Positions 1 to 7,637 of a stretch of 42,874 nt of DNA are shown here, piece by piece. Below the pieces are notes generated by a model. That model did no database searches. It saw only the letters and a program-made list of their open reading frames with translations, and was not told the origin of the DNA. The stretch is from positions 1 through 42,874 of the forward strand of contig JAEYPH010000070.1 of assembly GCA_023410875.1 (NCBI GenBank), in the 5' to 3' direction. Every line of letters starts with the position of its first letter. The first letter of the stretch is position 1. Position numbers and translations under genes: made by a program. The DNA is from Bacillota bacterium (lineage in GTDB: Bacteria; Bacillota; Clostridia; Christensenellales; UMGS416).

Positions 1-231
1 TGCCAGTATAGCTTCCGTCTGCGGCTTGTAAAGGGCCTCGCAAGCGGCGGCTGTTGACGGCCTCAGGTTCAAGAAATGCTTCTTGAACTATCGCCGAATT
101 GTGTTACCCATGTCCCCGGTCCAAACATACCCTAGATGATAAGTGAATCTTGCTCTGACTGCCAGCAGAGACATCAGCGCCGGAAAATATGCTATTTATA
201 ATAAGGGCTGGCCGGGAAGAAAGCAACAAGA
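1..231. other. intergenic flank with a 22-bp palindrome
   Basis: No gene is recognised in this edge segment. It holds a perfect inverted repeat at 67-88 (GTTCAAGAA, 4-nt loop ATGC, TTCTTGAAC). It is not followed by a T-run in either direction, so it is not a classic terminator. The minus-strand text around 100-150 has the flavour of sequence next to transposases, but this is only an impression and no reading frame supports it. Confidence 0.4.
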
Positions 232-621
232 CTAGTTCCGATATCTCCCCCAGGGAATAGACAGAAGGACCATGTCGCACGCCGCTGCGATGAAAAGAGA
301 GACTGCTAGGATAAAGCTCAAAACCTCATTACTTCCAAATGCAACAACAATTCCAATAACAAAAACAGATACGGTGAAAAAAAGAACAGAAAGAAGAAAT
401 GACACATAGCGCCATCTTTTTATGTGATGCGTGTAATCTATCAAGAAGAACCAAATGAATGGGTTTTTACGTCGGTGTTTTGTGCCCTTGCGTGCCCGTT
501 TCCCCTGGACATCATCACACAGAACGTGTCTGGTTGCCAGAAGCAATAGAAAATTGCATGCGGAGCCAACCACAACAACTCCGATAACCTTAAAAATTTT
601 TACAATTAATTGTGCATCCAT
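232..621 (-). CDS. small integral membrane protein, function unknown
   Basis: A 129-residue protein that I do not recognise. It has three hydrophobic segments, at about residues 6-30, 72-95 and 98-122. A basic, hydrophilic loop (rich in K, R and H) sits between the first and second, which suggests a cytoplasmic loop under the positive-inside rule. The start ATG lies 3 nt after the stop of the preceding gene, and an AAAAGG element upstream could serve as ribosome binding site. It is the last gene of the cysE operon. It and the gene before it are markedly AT-richer than cysE and the methyltransferase, so the pair may have been added to an older two-gene unit. Confidence 0.7.
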   Translation of the reverse strand: MDAQLIVKIFKVIGVVVVGSACNFLLLLATRHVLCDDVQGKRARKGTKHRRKNPFIWFFLIDYTHHIKRWRYVSFLLSVLFFTVSVFVIGIVVAFGSNEVLSFILAVSLFIAAACDMVLLSIPWGRYRN

Positions 622-624
622 GCG

Positions 625-1053
625 CTAACTCGCCTTTTCAAAACAAAAACCGGAAACTGTCGAGTATTTGAGATCGGCTTTTCTCACCTCCGATGTTTTT
701 CTCTCGCTATGATAGGTTGCCAATACGATCTTTGGTTGCTTAGCGATGATCCAAAACTTGATAAACCAATTGTCAGCGCCTGTACCGGTACCATGCAATA
801 CGAGTTTATCTTTTAAAGTAGCATCCAGAACAAGCGACCGATGAAGCTTTATTTGATTCTCATCGATAAATTTTTTTGCCATCACACAGATATGCTCATC
901 AAATGGCTGTTGCACATCCATTGCCGTATAGAAAGACAATGTGATTGCACCCTTTCCATTGCTGTCATAAACCGACGTGGCGTCATCCGTCTCCTCAATC
1001 ATCCAACTGGATGGAATTTCATAACACAAATAATCTCCATGCGTTACATTCAT
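625..1053 (-). CDS. hypothetical protein, possible PsbP/DcrB-like fold
   Basis: A 142-residue soluble protein of unknown function. The start is placed at the ATG that overlaps the stop of the upstream methyltransferase gene (ATGA, 4-nt overlap). An AGGAG element about 8 nt upstream supports this over a start ten codons further out. The N-terminus (LCYEIPSSWMIEE) followed by alternating beta-type strands and a helix recalls the small PsbP/DcrB-like domain often found in Firmicutes proteins of unknown role. That is a weak, unverified resemblance. There is no signal peptide or membrane segment. Its base composition is AT-richer than the two upstream operon genes. Confidence 0.7.
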   Translation of the reverse strand: MNVTHGDYLCYEIPSSWMIEETDDATSVYDSNGKGAITLSFYTAMDVQQPFDEHICVMAKKFIDENQIKLHRSLVLDATLKDKLVLHGTGTGADNWFIKFWIIAKQPKIVLATYHSERKTSEVRKADLKYSTVSGFCFEKAS

Positions 1054-2093
1054 CCGGCCCACTCCTGATCCTTCACCGCGCACACCAAATCCCGCTGAAT
1101 CCCTTGATCCACCCGGTGAGAGTAGCCGGCGTAGGGCAGCTCATAGAGAGGCCGCAGGCCGTGGTCGGTGCACAGCGCCGCGGCCTCGTCGCGGCCCAGC
1201 GTGTGTTCGTTAAAGCTCATGACCAGCGCACCGCCGGGCTTCATGAGCGCCGCCCAGCCGGGCAGCGTCGTGTCCAGCAGCGCGGGCAGGTCGCTCTGGG
1301 CCGAGGTCTTGCTGCCGGCGGCAGTCTTGCCTGCATGCTGCACGCCGTAGGGCAGATCACACACCAGGATGTCGAAGCTCTCCTTCTTGAAACACCGCGC
1401 CGCGTGCCGGGTGTCCGCGCTGGCCAGCGTCAGGTTGTGGGCGTCGTCGGCCTCCCACGCTTCACGCGTGTTGGCGAACCGCACGGTAAAGAGATCCGCC
1501 AGCCGCTTACCCTTTTCTCCGGGCACCGAGGAGCGGCTGACCCTGTGCTTGAGGCGCGCGTTCTCCAGGAACTTCACAGCGTAGGAGCAGGCCTCCTGGT
1601 GCCACGTGGCGTTCACCTCCACGCCGCTTGCGTCCATGCCGCGGCTCAGGGCCTCCCACAATGTGGTGCCCTTGCCGCTCATGGGGTCCAGCAGGCTCAG
1701 GCGAGGGCTGCCGGTGCGGCACAGGCTGGCGGCCAGGTTGATCATCAAGGCCGTGAACTGCTCGTTGGTTTTGCCGCTGTACTTGAGCAGCGTGGCCATG
1801 CTTTCGCTGAGATAGCGCCCGCCCACGGGTTCCACCGGCTGCAGCCACCCGTCGCGCAGCTCGAACATCGCGTAGAAGAAACTCAGGGATTCCAGCACCC
1901 GGCGCTGCTCCGGCGTCAGCGGCTGCTCGCAGGCGAAGGCCAGGTAGGGCACGCCGCCCAAGGCGCGCCACTGAGCCCCCTGGGCAAAGCCGCCGGCCAC
2001 CGCCTGCAACTCCATGCGGTGCAGCGGCTGCGACTGATCGAAATACACCCGGTTGTGGCCGGGATGCGCCAGCAGCGCGTAAGTCCTGCTCAT
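1050..2093 (-). CDS. TRM11-like SAM-dependent methyltransferase
   Basis: A 347-residue class I methyltransferase. Motif I is LLDPMSGKGTT at about residues 134-144. The catalytic DLPYG motif at about 245 is the (D/N)PPY-type signature of enzymes that methylate exocyclic or ring nitrogens of bases, in the group that includes tRNA guanine-N2 enzymes (TRM11, TrmN) and N6-adenine enzymes. The N-terminal 130 residues lack a clear THUMP domain, so the substrate (tRNA, rRNA or DNA) is open. The start at 2093 overlaps the cysE stop by 4 nt (ATGA), and the downstream gene overlaps its own stop the same way. These three genes are therefore translationally coupled. The link to cysteine synthesis is not obvious. 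Confidence 0.85.
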   Translation of the reverse strand: MSRTYALLAHPGHNRVYFDQSQPLHRMELQAVAGGFAQGAQWRALGGVPYLAFACEQPLTPEQRRVLESLSFFYAMFELRDGWLQPVEPVGGRYLSESMATLLKYSGKTNEQFTALMINLAASLCRTGSPRLSLLDPMSGKGTTLWEALSRGMDASGVEVNATWHQEACSYAVKFLENARLKHRVSRSSVPGEKGKRLADLFTVRFANTREAWEADDAHNLTLASADTRHAARCFKKESFDILVCDLPYGVQHAGKTAAGSKTSAQSDLPALLDTTLPGWAALMKPGGALVMSFNEHTLGRDEAAALCTDHGLRPLYELPYAGYSHRVDQGIQRDLVCAVKDQEWAG

Positions 2094-3028
2094 ATCTGAA
2101 ACTCGATCTCCTCTCCGTTGCGCACGACCGGCGAAGGCTGGGCGTTGTATACGCGGGAATAGGGCGGCACCGTGTGGGTCAGCCACACGTTGCCGCCGAT
2201 GATGCTGTCGTGGCCGATGCGGGTGTCCCCGCCCAATATCGTGGCGTTGGAATAGATGACGACGTTGTCCTCGATGTCCGGGTGGCGCTTGATGCCCTTG
2301 ACCGGGTTGCCGTGCTCATCCAGCTGGAAGCTGCGCGCGCCCAGCGTAACGCCCATAAACAGCTTCACGTGGTCACCGATGGTGCAGGTCTCGCCGACGA
2401 CGACGCCGGTGCCGTGGTCGATGAAGAAATACCGGCCGATCGTGGCGCCGGGGTGAATGTCGATGCCGGTGACCTGGTGGGCGTATTCGCTCATGGCCCG
2501 GGGCAGCAGCGGCACGCCCATGCGGTACAGCTCATGGGCGATACGGTGCACGCTGACGGCCTCGATGGAAGGGTAACACAGCAAGATCTCCTCGGTGCTG
2601 CGAGCCGCCGGGTCGCCCTCGTAGGCGGCCTGGATGTCGGTCGTGAGCACTTCGCGGATGTCCGGCAGCTTCTGCAGCAGCTCCAGCGTGATCTCCTGGG
2701 CGCGGCCCACGCATTCGTTGCAGTCGCAGGCGCGCTTGTCGGCGCGCTGGCAGCCGTTCACCAGCGCCTGCTCCACAAGCTCGCCCAGCAGCAGCGCCGC
2801 CTCGCGGATGTGGTTGCCGATTACGATGCCGGTCTGCTCCTCGTCGATGGGGTGCTTTTCATACAGGCCGGGGAACAGCGCGCTGCGCAGGTGCGTCAGC
2901 GCCCGCAGGATGTTCTCCCGGCTGGCAAAGCCCAGCGTACGGTCCTTGAAATAGGTCTCGCGGTTTTGCTCCTCCAGCCTGCGGGCCACCAGCGAGGCCT
3001 CGCAGTCCAGCCATTGGTTGAGCTTCAT
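2090..3028 (-). CDS. cysE: serine O-acetyltransferase (EpsC/long CysE type)
   Basis: Converts L-serine and acetyl-CoA to O-acetylserine, the precursor for cysteine, in the cytoplasm. At 312 residues it is the long form, with an extra helical N-terminal domain of about 130 residues. The C-terminal half is a left-handed beta-helix of hexapeptide repeats containing the conserved IDIHPGATIG and FFIDHGTGVVVGET segments and the late IGGNVWLTHTVPP turn. A cysteine group at 93, 101, 103 and 106 in the N-terminal domain could hold a metal or be redox-active; that is my inference. It is the first gene of a minus-strand operon with its own promoter (3058-3087). It is divergent from ald. Confidence 0.93.
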   Translation of the reverse strand: MKLNQWLDCEASLVARRLEEQNRETYFKDRTLGFASRENILRALTHLRSALFPGLYEKHPIDEEQTGIVIGNHIREAALLLGELVEQALVNGCQRADKRACDCNECVGRAQEITLELLQKLPDIREVLTTDIQAAYEGDPAARSTEEILLCYPSIEAVSVHRIAHELYRMGVPLLPRAMSEYAHQVTGIDIHPGATIGRYFFIDHGTGVVVGETCTIGDHVKLFMGVTLGARSFQLDEHGNPVKGIKRHPDIEDNVVIYSNATILGGDTRIGHDSIIGGNVWLTHTVPPYSRVYNAQPSPVVRNGEEIEFQI

Positions 3029-3057
3029 GTCTTCACGCCCTTTTTCGGGAATGATTC

Positions 3058-3087
3058 AGTTTATCACCGAACCCGCGTGATTGTCCA
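3058..3087 (-). promoter_or_regulatory. sigma-A-like promoter of the cysE operon
   Basis: On the minus strand TGGACA is followed after 18 nt by TAAACT. It lies about 30 nt before the cysE start. No T-box or S-box type leader fits in the short distance. Direct repeats of AGAATGGCAG (3100-3119 region) lie just upstream. Confidence 0.5.
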
Positions 3088-3143
3088 TCACAGCAGGCAG
3101 AGAATGGCAGAGAATGGCAGCGTACCGAAGACGAAGAACCGCA

Positions 3144-3171
3144 TTGATTTTTTCAGCCTAAAGATTATACT
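3144..3171 (+). promoter_or_regulatory. sigma-A-like promoter of ald
   Basis: TTGATT, 16-nt spacer, TATACT, giving a start point about 60 nt before the ald ATG. The strong ribosome binding site AAGGAGG lies at 3227-3233, 7 nt before the start codon. Confidence 0.65.
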
Positions 3172-3240
3172 TAAAATGGTTAAATGGACTTATTTGCATA
3201 ACAACCAATGTGAAACTAAACTTTTCAAGGAGGACTGCCT

Positions 3241-4365
3241 ATGATCATCGGTTTACCCAAGGAGATCAAGAACAACGAGTACCGCGTGGGCCTGACACCC
3301 GGCGGCGTGCACTCGCTGACCGCCCAGGGCCACCAGGTGCTGGTGCAGACCGCCGCCGGCGTGGGCAGCGGCTTTGAGGACGCCGATTATGAGAAGGCCG
3401 GCGCGCTGGTGCTGGGCGACAAGGAAGAGCTCTTCTGCCGCAGCGACCTGATCGTCAAGGTCAAGGAGCCGCTGGAGCAGGAATACGCGCTTTTCCGGCC
3501 CGGCCAGGCACTGTACACTTATCTGCACCTGGCACCCAATCCGGAGCTGACCCACGCGCTGCTGGAGCGCGGCGTCACCGGCATCGCCTATGAGACGGTG
3601 CAACTGCCTAATGGCCAGCTGCCGCTGCTGGTGCCCATGAGCGAGGTGGCCGGCCGCATGAGCGTGCAGATTGGCGCGGGGCTGCTGCAGCAGAACAACG
3701 GCGGCCTGGGCGTGCTGCTGGGCGGCGTGCCCGGCGTGGCCCCGGCGGACGTCGTCATCGTGGGCGGCGGCACCGTGGGCACCAACGCCGCCAAGATGGC
3801 CGTGGGCATGGGCGCGCGGGTCACCGTGCTGGACATCAGCTCCGCCCGCCTGGCCTATCTGGACGACATCTTCTCCGGGCGCATCAGCACGCTGTTCTGC
3901 AACGAATACAACGTGGCCCAGGCCGTGGCGGGCGCCGACCTGCTGGTGGGCGCGGTGCTGGTGGCCGGCGCCAGCGCGCCCAAGATCGTCAAGGAATACA
4001 TGGTCAAATCCATGCGCCGCGGCTCGGTCATCGTGGATGTGGCCATCGACCAGGGCGGCTCGGTGGAGACCATCGACCGCGTGACGACCCACGACAACCC
4101 CAGCTACACGCGCTTTGGCGTGGTGCACTATTCGGTGGCCAACATGCCCGGTGCCGTGCCGCGCACCAGCACGCTGGCGCTGGAAGCCGCCACGCTGCCC
4201 TATCTGCACAAGCTGGTGCAGCAGGGCGTCAAGGGCGCGCTGCAGAGCAGCCCTGCGCTGCTGGCCGGCCTGAACACCTGCAGCGGCCGCCTGACCTGCA
4301 AGCCTGTGGCCGAAAGCCTGGGCCTGCCCTATGCCGAAGCGGCGGCCTGCGTGGCCGCTCTGTAA
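3241..4365 (+). CDS. ald: alanine dehydrogenase
   Basis: NAD-dependent interconversion of L-alanine and pyruvate plus ammonia, a cytosolic enzyme used for alanine catabolism or for redox balance under anaerobic conditions. The 374-residue length is typical. The N-terminus MIIGLPKEIKNNEYRVGLTP is the family hallmark. KVKEP near residue 75 and TYLHLA near 95 carry the conserved substrate-binding Lys and His. The Rossmann loop VVIVGGGTVGTNAA with the following VTVLD binds NAD. It is followed after only 4 nt by an FNR-like regulator gene, so the two are probably cotranscribed. That pairing is unusual, because ald genes are more often next to Lrp/AdeR-type regulators. Confidence 0.96.
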   Translation: MIIGLPKEIKNNEYRVGLTPGGVHSLTAQGHQVLVQTAAGVGSGFEDADYEKAGALVLGDKEELFCRSDLIVKVKEPLEQEYALFRPGQALYTYLHLAPNPELTHALLERGVTGIAYETVQLPNGQLPLLVPMSEVAGRMSVQIGAGLLQQNNGGLGVLLGGVPGVAPADVVIVGGGTVGTNAAKMAVGMGARVTVLDISSARLAYLDDIFSGRISTLFCNEYNVAQAVAGADLLVGAVLVAGASAPKIVKEYMVKSMRRGSVIVDVAIDQGGSVETIDRVTTHDNPSYTRFGVVHYSVANMPGAVPRTSTLALEAATLPYLHKLVQQGVKGALQSSPALLAGLNTCSGRLTCKPVAESLGLPYAEAAACVAAL

Positions 4366-4369
4366 AGCC

Positions 4370-5095
4370 ATGGATCACCCCTGCGAGCGCTGCTGCTCCC
4401 GGTGTCTGCAAAAGCTGTGCACCCGCGGCATCCCGATCTTCGCGTCCCTGGCCCATGCCGACCTGGAGAAGATCGCTTCGCTGACCGTGCACAGGGAATA
4501 TGCCAAGGGCGACGTCATCCTGGAGGAAGGCAACCGACAGGATGGCGTCGCCATCCTCAATGAGGGCAGCGTAAAAGCCAGCAAATACACCGCCGACGGC
4601 CGCGAGCAAATCCTGTACGTATTCTCCGAGGGGGATTTCTTCGGCGAGCAGAACCTGCTCTTTGACCGGCCGGCCTTTTACAACGTCACGGCGCTGGAGC
4701 CGGTCAAGCTGTGCCTGCTGCGCAAGCAGGATTTCCAGACGCTGCTGCACGCCAACCCGCAGATTGCCATTACGATCATCGGCGAGCTGGGCTGGCGGCT
4801 AGCGCACCTGGAAAACGCTGTGCAGAACATGGGTGTGCGCAGCCTGGAGGCGCGCATCCACACGGTGCTGCTGGAACTGGCCGACAAATATGGTTCCCGG
4901 CACAAGGGCGGCGTGCTGCTGCGCCTGCCCTTGAGCCGCGAAGGCCTGGCCAACTACATCGGCGTGGCCCGCGAGACCTTGAGCCGCAAGCTGGGCCAGA
5001 TGGAGGAGGACGGCGTCATACAGACCGTCAACAATAAGACCATTTGGATGAAAGATCTCTCTTTGCTGAACGAGGCCGACGCCCCACTAAAATAA
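4370..5095 (+). CDS. FNR-like Crp-family regulator with N-terminal cysteine cluster
   Basis: A 241-residue Crp/Fnr-family transcription factor. The cAMP-binding-type beta-barrel covers about residues 20-125, the dimer helix 130-155, and the winged helix-turn-helix 165-230. Cysteines at 5, 8, 9, 12 and 17 plus an internal Cys at 115 match the arrangement by which FNR holds an oxygen- and NO-sensitive 4Fe-4S cluster. The recognition helix reads RETLSR (202-206 give E, S, R), the FNR-type E-xx-SR that reads TTGAT half-sites, not the CRP-type E-xx-GR. The start is placed at 4370, 4 nt after the ald stop. There is no good ribosome binding site, so translation is probably coupled to ald; an ATG at 4331 would overlap ald. 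An FNR-type box lies just downstream in front of ric. Confidence 0.88.
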   Translation: MDHPCERCCSRCLQKLCTRGIPIFASLAHADLEKIASLTVHREYAKGDVILEEGNRQDGVAILNEGSVKASKYTADGREQILYVFSEGDFFGEQNLLFDRPAFYNVTALEPVKLCLLRKQDFQTLLHANPQIAITIIGELGWRLAHLENAVQNMGVRSLEARIHTVLLELADKYGSRHKGGVLLRLPLSREGLANYIGVARETLSRKLGQMEEDGVIQTVNNKTIWMKDLSLLNEADAPLK

Positions 5096-5105
5096 ACCCC
5101 TTTTT

Positions 5106-5147
5106 TTGATTCAGATCACATCTTCGCTTCCCTCCAAACCTTACAAT
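5106..5147 (+). promoter_or_regulatory. FNR-type box and class II promoter of the ric operon
   Basis: TTGAT-TCAG-ATCAC at 5106-5119 matches the FNR consensus TTGAT-N4-ATCAA at 9 of 10 positions. A -10 element TACAAT lies at 5142-5147. With a start point about 7 nt later (5154) the box is centred at -41.5, the classical position for direct activation, and no separate -35 is needed. The resulting leader is about 26 nt and contains the GGAGGG ribosome binding site of ric. The site lies in the gap right after the FNR-like gene, so that protein is the natural candidate to bind it. Confidence 0.75.
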
Positions 5148-5179
5148 GAAGCCACAAAGACAACCGCATGGAGGGAAAC

Positions 5180-5884
5180 ATGAATACGATGATGAACTTA
5201 AAAACCAATTGGCAGACTCAGACCATCGGCGACATCGTGGCGCGCCTGCCCCGGGCGGCGGCGCTGTTCCAGGCCCATCGCATCGACTTCTGCTGCGGCG
5301 GGCAGCGCCCGCTGGGCGAAGCGATTCAGGAGCAGAACCTGGACGCGCCGATGATCACGACCGCGCTGGACCGGCTGGCCGCGGCGCAGACCAATGCCGG
5401 GGACTTCCTTGCCATGGGCGCGGCGGAGCTGACCGACTACATCGAGAGCCGCCACCACACCTACCTGCGGGACGTGCTGCCCCACATCACCGAGCTCTTC
5501 AACGCCGTGCTCAAGGCCCACGGCGCCAACCACCCCGAACTGTTCCGCGCCCACGCCGCCTTTGGCCGGCTGCGCACGGACCTGGAGCAGCACCTCGTCA
5601 AGGAGGAAGTGCAGCTCTTCCCGGAACTGGGCGAAGGGAACACGAGGAACACCGCCGCGCTGGCCGCCCAGATCGTGGCCGAGCACGAAGCCGCCGGCGC
5701 ACTGCTCAAACAATTGCGGGCGCTGCTGGACGATTACACTGCCCCGGAAGACGCCTGCCGCACCTACCGCCTGCTGTTGGAAGAGTTGGCGAATCTGGAA
5801 GCGGACCTGTTCCAGCACATCCACCTGGAGAACAACATCCTGCTCAAGGACATCGGCGGCAAGGGAGAGAACCACTATGCCTGA
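5180..5884 (+). CDS. ric: RIC/ScdA/YtfE di-iron iron-sulfur cluster repair protein
   Basis: Repairs iron-sulfur clusters damaged by nitric oxide or oxidants, using a di-iron centre, in the cytoplasm. The 234-residue protein has the ScdA_N (DUF542) domain at residues 10-65 with the diagnostic DFCCGG (Cys38, Cys39). A hemerythrin-like four-helix bundle follows, with iron-ligand motifs SRHHTYL, EQHLVKEE, AEHEAAG and HIHLENNIL. The ATG at 5180 is chosen over one at 5168 because GGAGGG at 5170-5175 lies just before it. It overlaps the next gene by 8 nt. The FNR-type promoter suggests induction under low oxygen or NO stress. Confidence 0.94.
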   Translation: MNTMMNLKTNWQTQTIGDIVARLPRAAALFQAHRIDFCCGGQRPLGEAIQEQNLDAPMITTALDRLAAAQTNAGDFLAMGAAELTDYIESRHHTYLRDVLPHITELFNAVLKAHGANHPELFRAHAAFGRLRTDLEQHLVKEEVQLFPELGEGNTRNTAALAAQIVAEHEAAGALLKQLRALLDDYTAPEDACRTYRLLLEELANLEADLFQHIHLENNILLKDIGGKGENHYA

Positions 5885-6125
5885 AGCAAGGACGCTGGAC
5901 CTGAGCAAATCCGTCCACGACCTGTGCGCCCAGCACCCGGAGCTGGCGCAGGCCATGGCGGAGCTGGGCTTCACCGACATCATAAAGCCCGGCATGCTCC
6001 ATACGGCAGGGCGGTTTATGACCATCCCCAAGGGCGCGGCAATGAAACGGCTGGATTTGGGAACCATAGTGGCAAAGCTCAAGGAAAAGGGATTCGTGAT
6101 CGAGGAGGAGCAGGAAGATGAGTAA
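5877..6125 (+). CDS. DUF1858 domain protein
   Basis: An 82-residue protein that is essentially one DUF1858 domain: LDLSKSVHDLCAQHPELAQ, then ELGFTDIIKPGMLHTAGRF, then a C-terminal helix ending VAKLKEKGFVIEEE. The domain is found alone or fused to DUF438 or hybrid-cluster-type proteins in anaerobes; its biochemical role is unknown. It starts inside the end of ric (8-nt overlap, GGGAGAG upstream) and overlaps the next gene by 8 nt. The three are therefore made together, presumably in a fixed ratio. Confidence 0.88.
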   Translation: MPEARTLDLSKSVHDLCAQHPELAQAMAELGFTDIIKPGMLHTAGRFMTIPKGAAMKRLDLGTIVAKLKEKGFVIEEEQEDE

Positions 6126-7323
6126 TCTGATCAACAACCGGGAACACCGCCAACAGGTGCTTAAGGGGCTCATCGGCGAGCTGCACGCGGGCAAGAGCGT
6201 GGATGAGGTCAAGGAAAAATTTCAGGACACCTTCGGCGATGTTTCCGCCACGGAGATTTCCGAAGTGGAGCAGGCGCTGATCGCCGACGGCATGCCGGTG
6301 GCAGAGGTGCAGCGGCTGTGCGACGTGCACGCGGCGGTGTTCAAGGGCTCCATCGAGGAGATTCACAGCCAGGACGACCCCATGGACGAGCCCGGCCACC
6401 CGGCCAACACCTTCCTGCTGGAGAACCACGCCATAGAGGGCGTGCTGGCAGCGCTGCGCCCGCGCCTGAGCGCCTACGCCAAGGGCGACGACAGCGTGAC
6501 GCCGGCCATCCGGGCCGATCTGGACAAGCTCTCTCAGCTGGACGTTCACTACAAGCGCAAGGAGAACCTGCTGTTCCCCTATCTGGAGAAGTACAGCATC
6601 ACCGCGCCTCCCAAGGTCATGTGGGGTGTGGACGATGAGATCCGCGTGCTGCTCAAGCAGACGCGGGCGGCGCTGGAAGTCGGCGACCGCAAGGCCTTCG
6701 CAGCGCTGGCCGAGGACACGGTGAACCGCGTGGCCGAGATGATCTTCAAGGAGGAAAACATCTTCCTGCCCATGACGCTGGAGAAGCTGACCCGGGACGA
6801 GTGGAAGAGCATCTACGAGCAGAGCGGCGAGATCGGCTATTGCCTGCTGGGGCAGGCGCCCGCGTGGAACCCCGCCGCGGCCTATCAACCGGCCAACGAG
6901 CCCGCCCAGGCCGCCGCCACCGGCGCCATCGTGCTGCCCTCGGGCGCGTTCACGGTGCAGGAGATCACGCGGCTGATGGATACGCTGCCCTTTGACGTGA
7001 CCTTTGTGGACCGCGACGACACGGTGAAGTACTTCTCCCAGGGTCCGGACCGCATCTTCACGCGCACAAAGGCCGTCATCGGCCGCAAGGTCAGCAACTG
7101 CCACCCGCCGGCCAGCGCCCACATCGTGGAGCAGCTGCTGGAGGACTTCAAGACCGGAAAGAAAGATCACGAGGATTTCTGGATCAGCATGGGGCCGCGC
7201 TTCGTGTTCATTCGCTACTTCGCCGTGCGCAGCGAGGATGGAGAATATCTGGGCACCTTGGAAGTCACCCAAGACATCGCGCCGGTGCAGGCGATACAGG
7301 GGGAGAAAAGACTGATGTCCTGA
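6118..7323 (+). CDS. DUF438-hemerythrin-PAS protein
   Basis: A 401-residue cytoplasmic protein of three parts: DUF438 at about 1-68, a hemerythrin-like four-helix bundle at about 85-240, and a PAS domain at about 275-392. The bundle has NHAIEG, VHYKRKENLLFPYLEKY and FKEENIFLP, which supply the His/Glu iron ligands. The PAS domain contains FVDRDDTVKYFSQGPDRIF and IGRKVSNCHPP. The family is common in strict anaerobes and is thought to sense or handle oxygen or NO, but no activity is established. It overlaps the DUF1858 gene by 8 nt, with GGAGGAGCAGGAAG just before the ATG, and is followed by a terminator. It is probably the sensor or partner arm of the RIC repair operon. Confidence 0.9.
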   Translation: MSNLINNREHRQQVLKGLIGELHAGKSVDEVKEKFQDTFGDVSATEISEVEQALIADGMPVAEVQRLCDVHAAVFKGSIEEIHSQDDPMDEPGHPANTFLLENHAIEGVLAALRPRLSAYAKGDDSVTPAIRADLDKLSQLDVHYKRKENLLFPYLEKYSITAPPKVMWGVDDEIRVLLKQTRAALEVGDRKAFAALAEDTVNRVAEMIFKEENIFLPMTLEKLTRDEWKSIYEQSGEIGYCLLGQAPAWNPAAAYQPANEPAQAAATGAIVLPSGAFTVQEITRLMDTLPFDVTFVDRDDTVKYFSQGPDRIFTRTKAVIGRKVSNCHPPASAHIVEQLLEDFKTGKKDHEDFWISMGPRFVFIRYFAVRSEDGEYLGTLEVTQDIAPVQAIQGEKRLMS

Positions 7324-7335
7324 AAGCAGGTAAGG

Positions 7336-7376
7336 AAGGCCCACCGCGGTTGATGTGCGATGGGCCCTTTAATTTA
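7336..7376 (+). terminator. intrinsic terminator of the ric operon
   Basis: AAGGCCCACCGC pairs with GCGATGGGCCCTT (one bulge), followed by TTTAATTT. It lies 13 nt after the stop of the DUF438 gene. Confidence 0.7.
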
Positions 7377-7438
7377 ACACTTTCGAAACGCGGAGAAGCA
7401 GCCCGGAGTCGCACTAGATAACGCCTGCCGAGAAACAA

Positions 7439-7625
7439 GGAGATTCCTCACGGAGTTTATCCTGAGCGAAACCGAAAGGTTCGAAATGACAATGGGGGAG
7501 TTGCACGGCACTTTTTTTCATTCAGAGGGCGCTGCGCCCGAAGAATCTCCCTATGAGGACGCTGGCGTTACGATGGAGCAACGTTTTTAAGCGTTTAGCG
7601 TATCTGTTCGCAATGACATAGGGGT
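7439..7625. repeat. tandem pair of dispersed-type repeat units
   Basis: This gene-free stretch holds two degenerate units. They share the ends TTCGAAATGACAATGGGG (7480-7497) and TTCGCAATGACATAGGGG (7607-7624) and the motif GA(G/A)ATTCC or GAATCTCC at their other ends. Phrases such as GAGATTCCTCA and GAAATGACA are typical of short non-coding repeats scattered in gut Firmicutes genomes. That is recalled, not searched. Confidence 0.55.
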
Positions 7626-7637
7626 TCAAAAAAATGG

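Noticed and set aside
945..2099. Long plus-strand frame opposite the methyltransferase gene
   Set aside because: Antisense shadow; Gln/His/Ala/Val-rich translation, no ribosome binding site, no family resemblance.
4331..4369. Upstream ATG for the FNR-like gene
   Set aside because: It would overlap ald by 35 nt and add a non-conserved basic stretch. The ATG at 4370 places the cysteine cluster at the usual distance from the N-terminus.
3253..4371. Minus-strand frame opposite ald
   Set aside because: Antisense shadow of a well-recognised gene, with repetitive His/Gly/Ala text.
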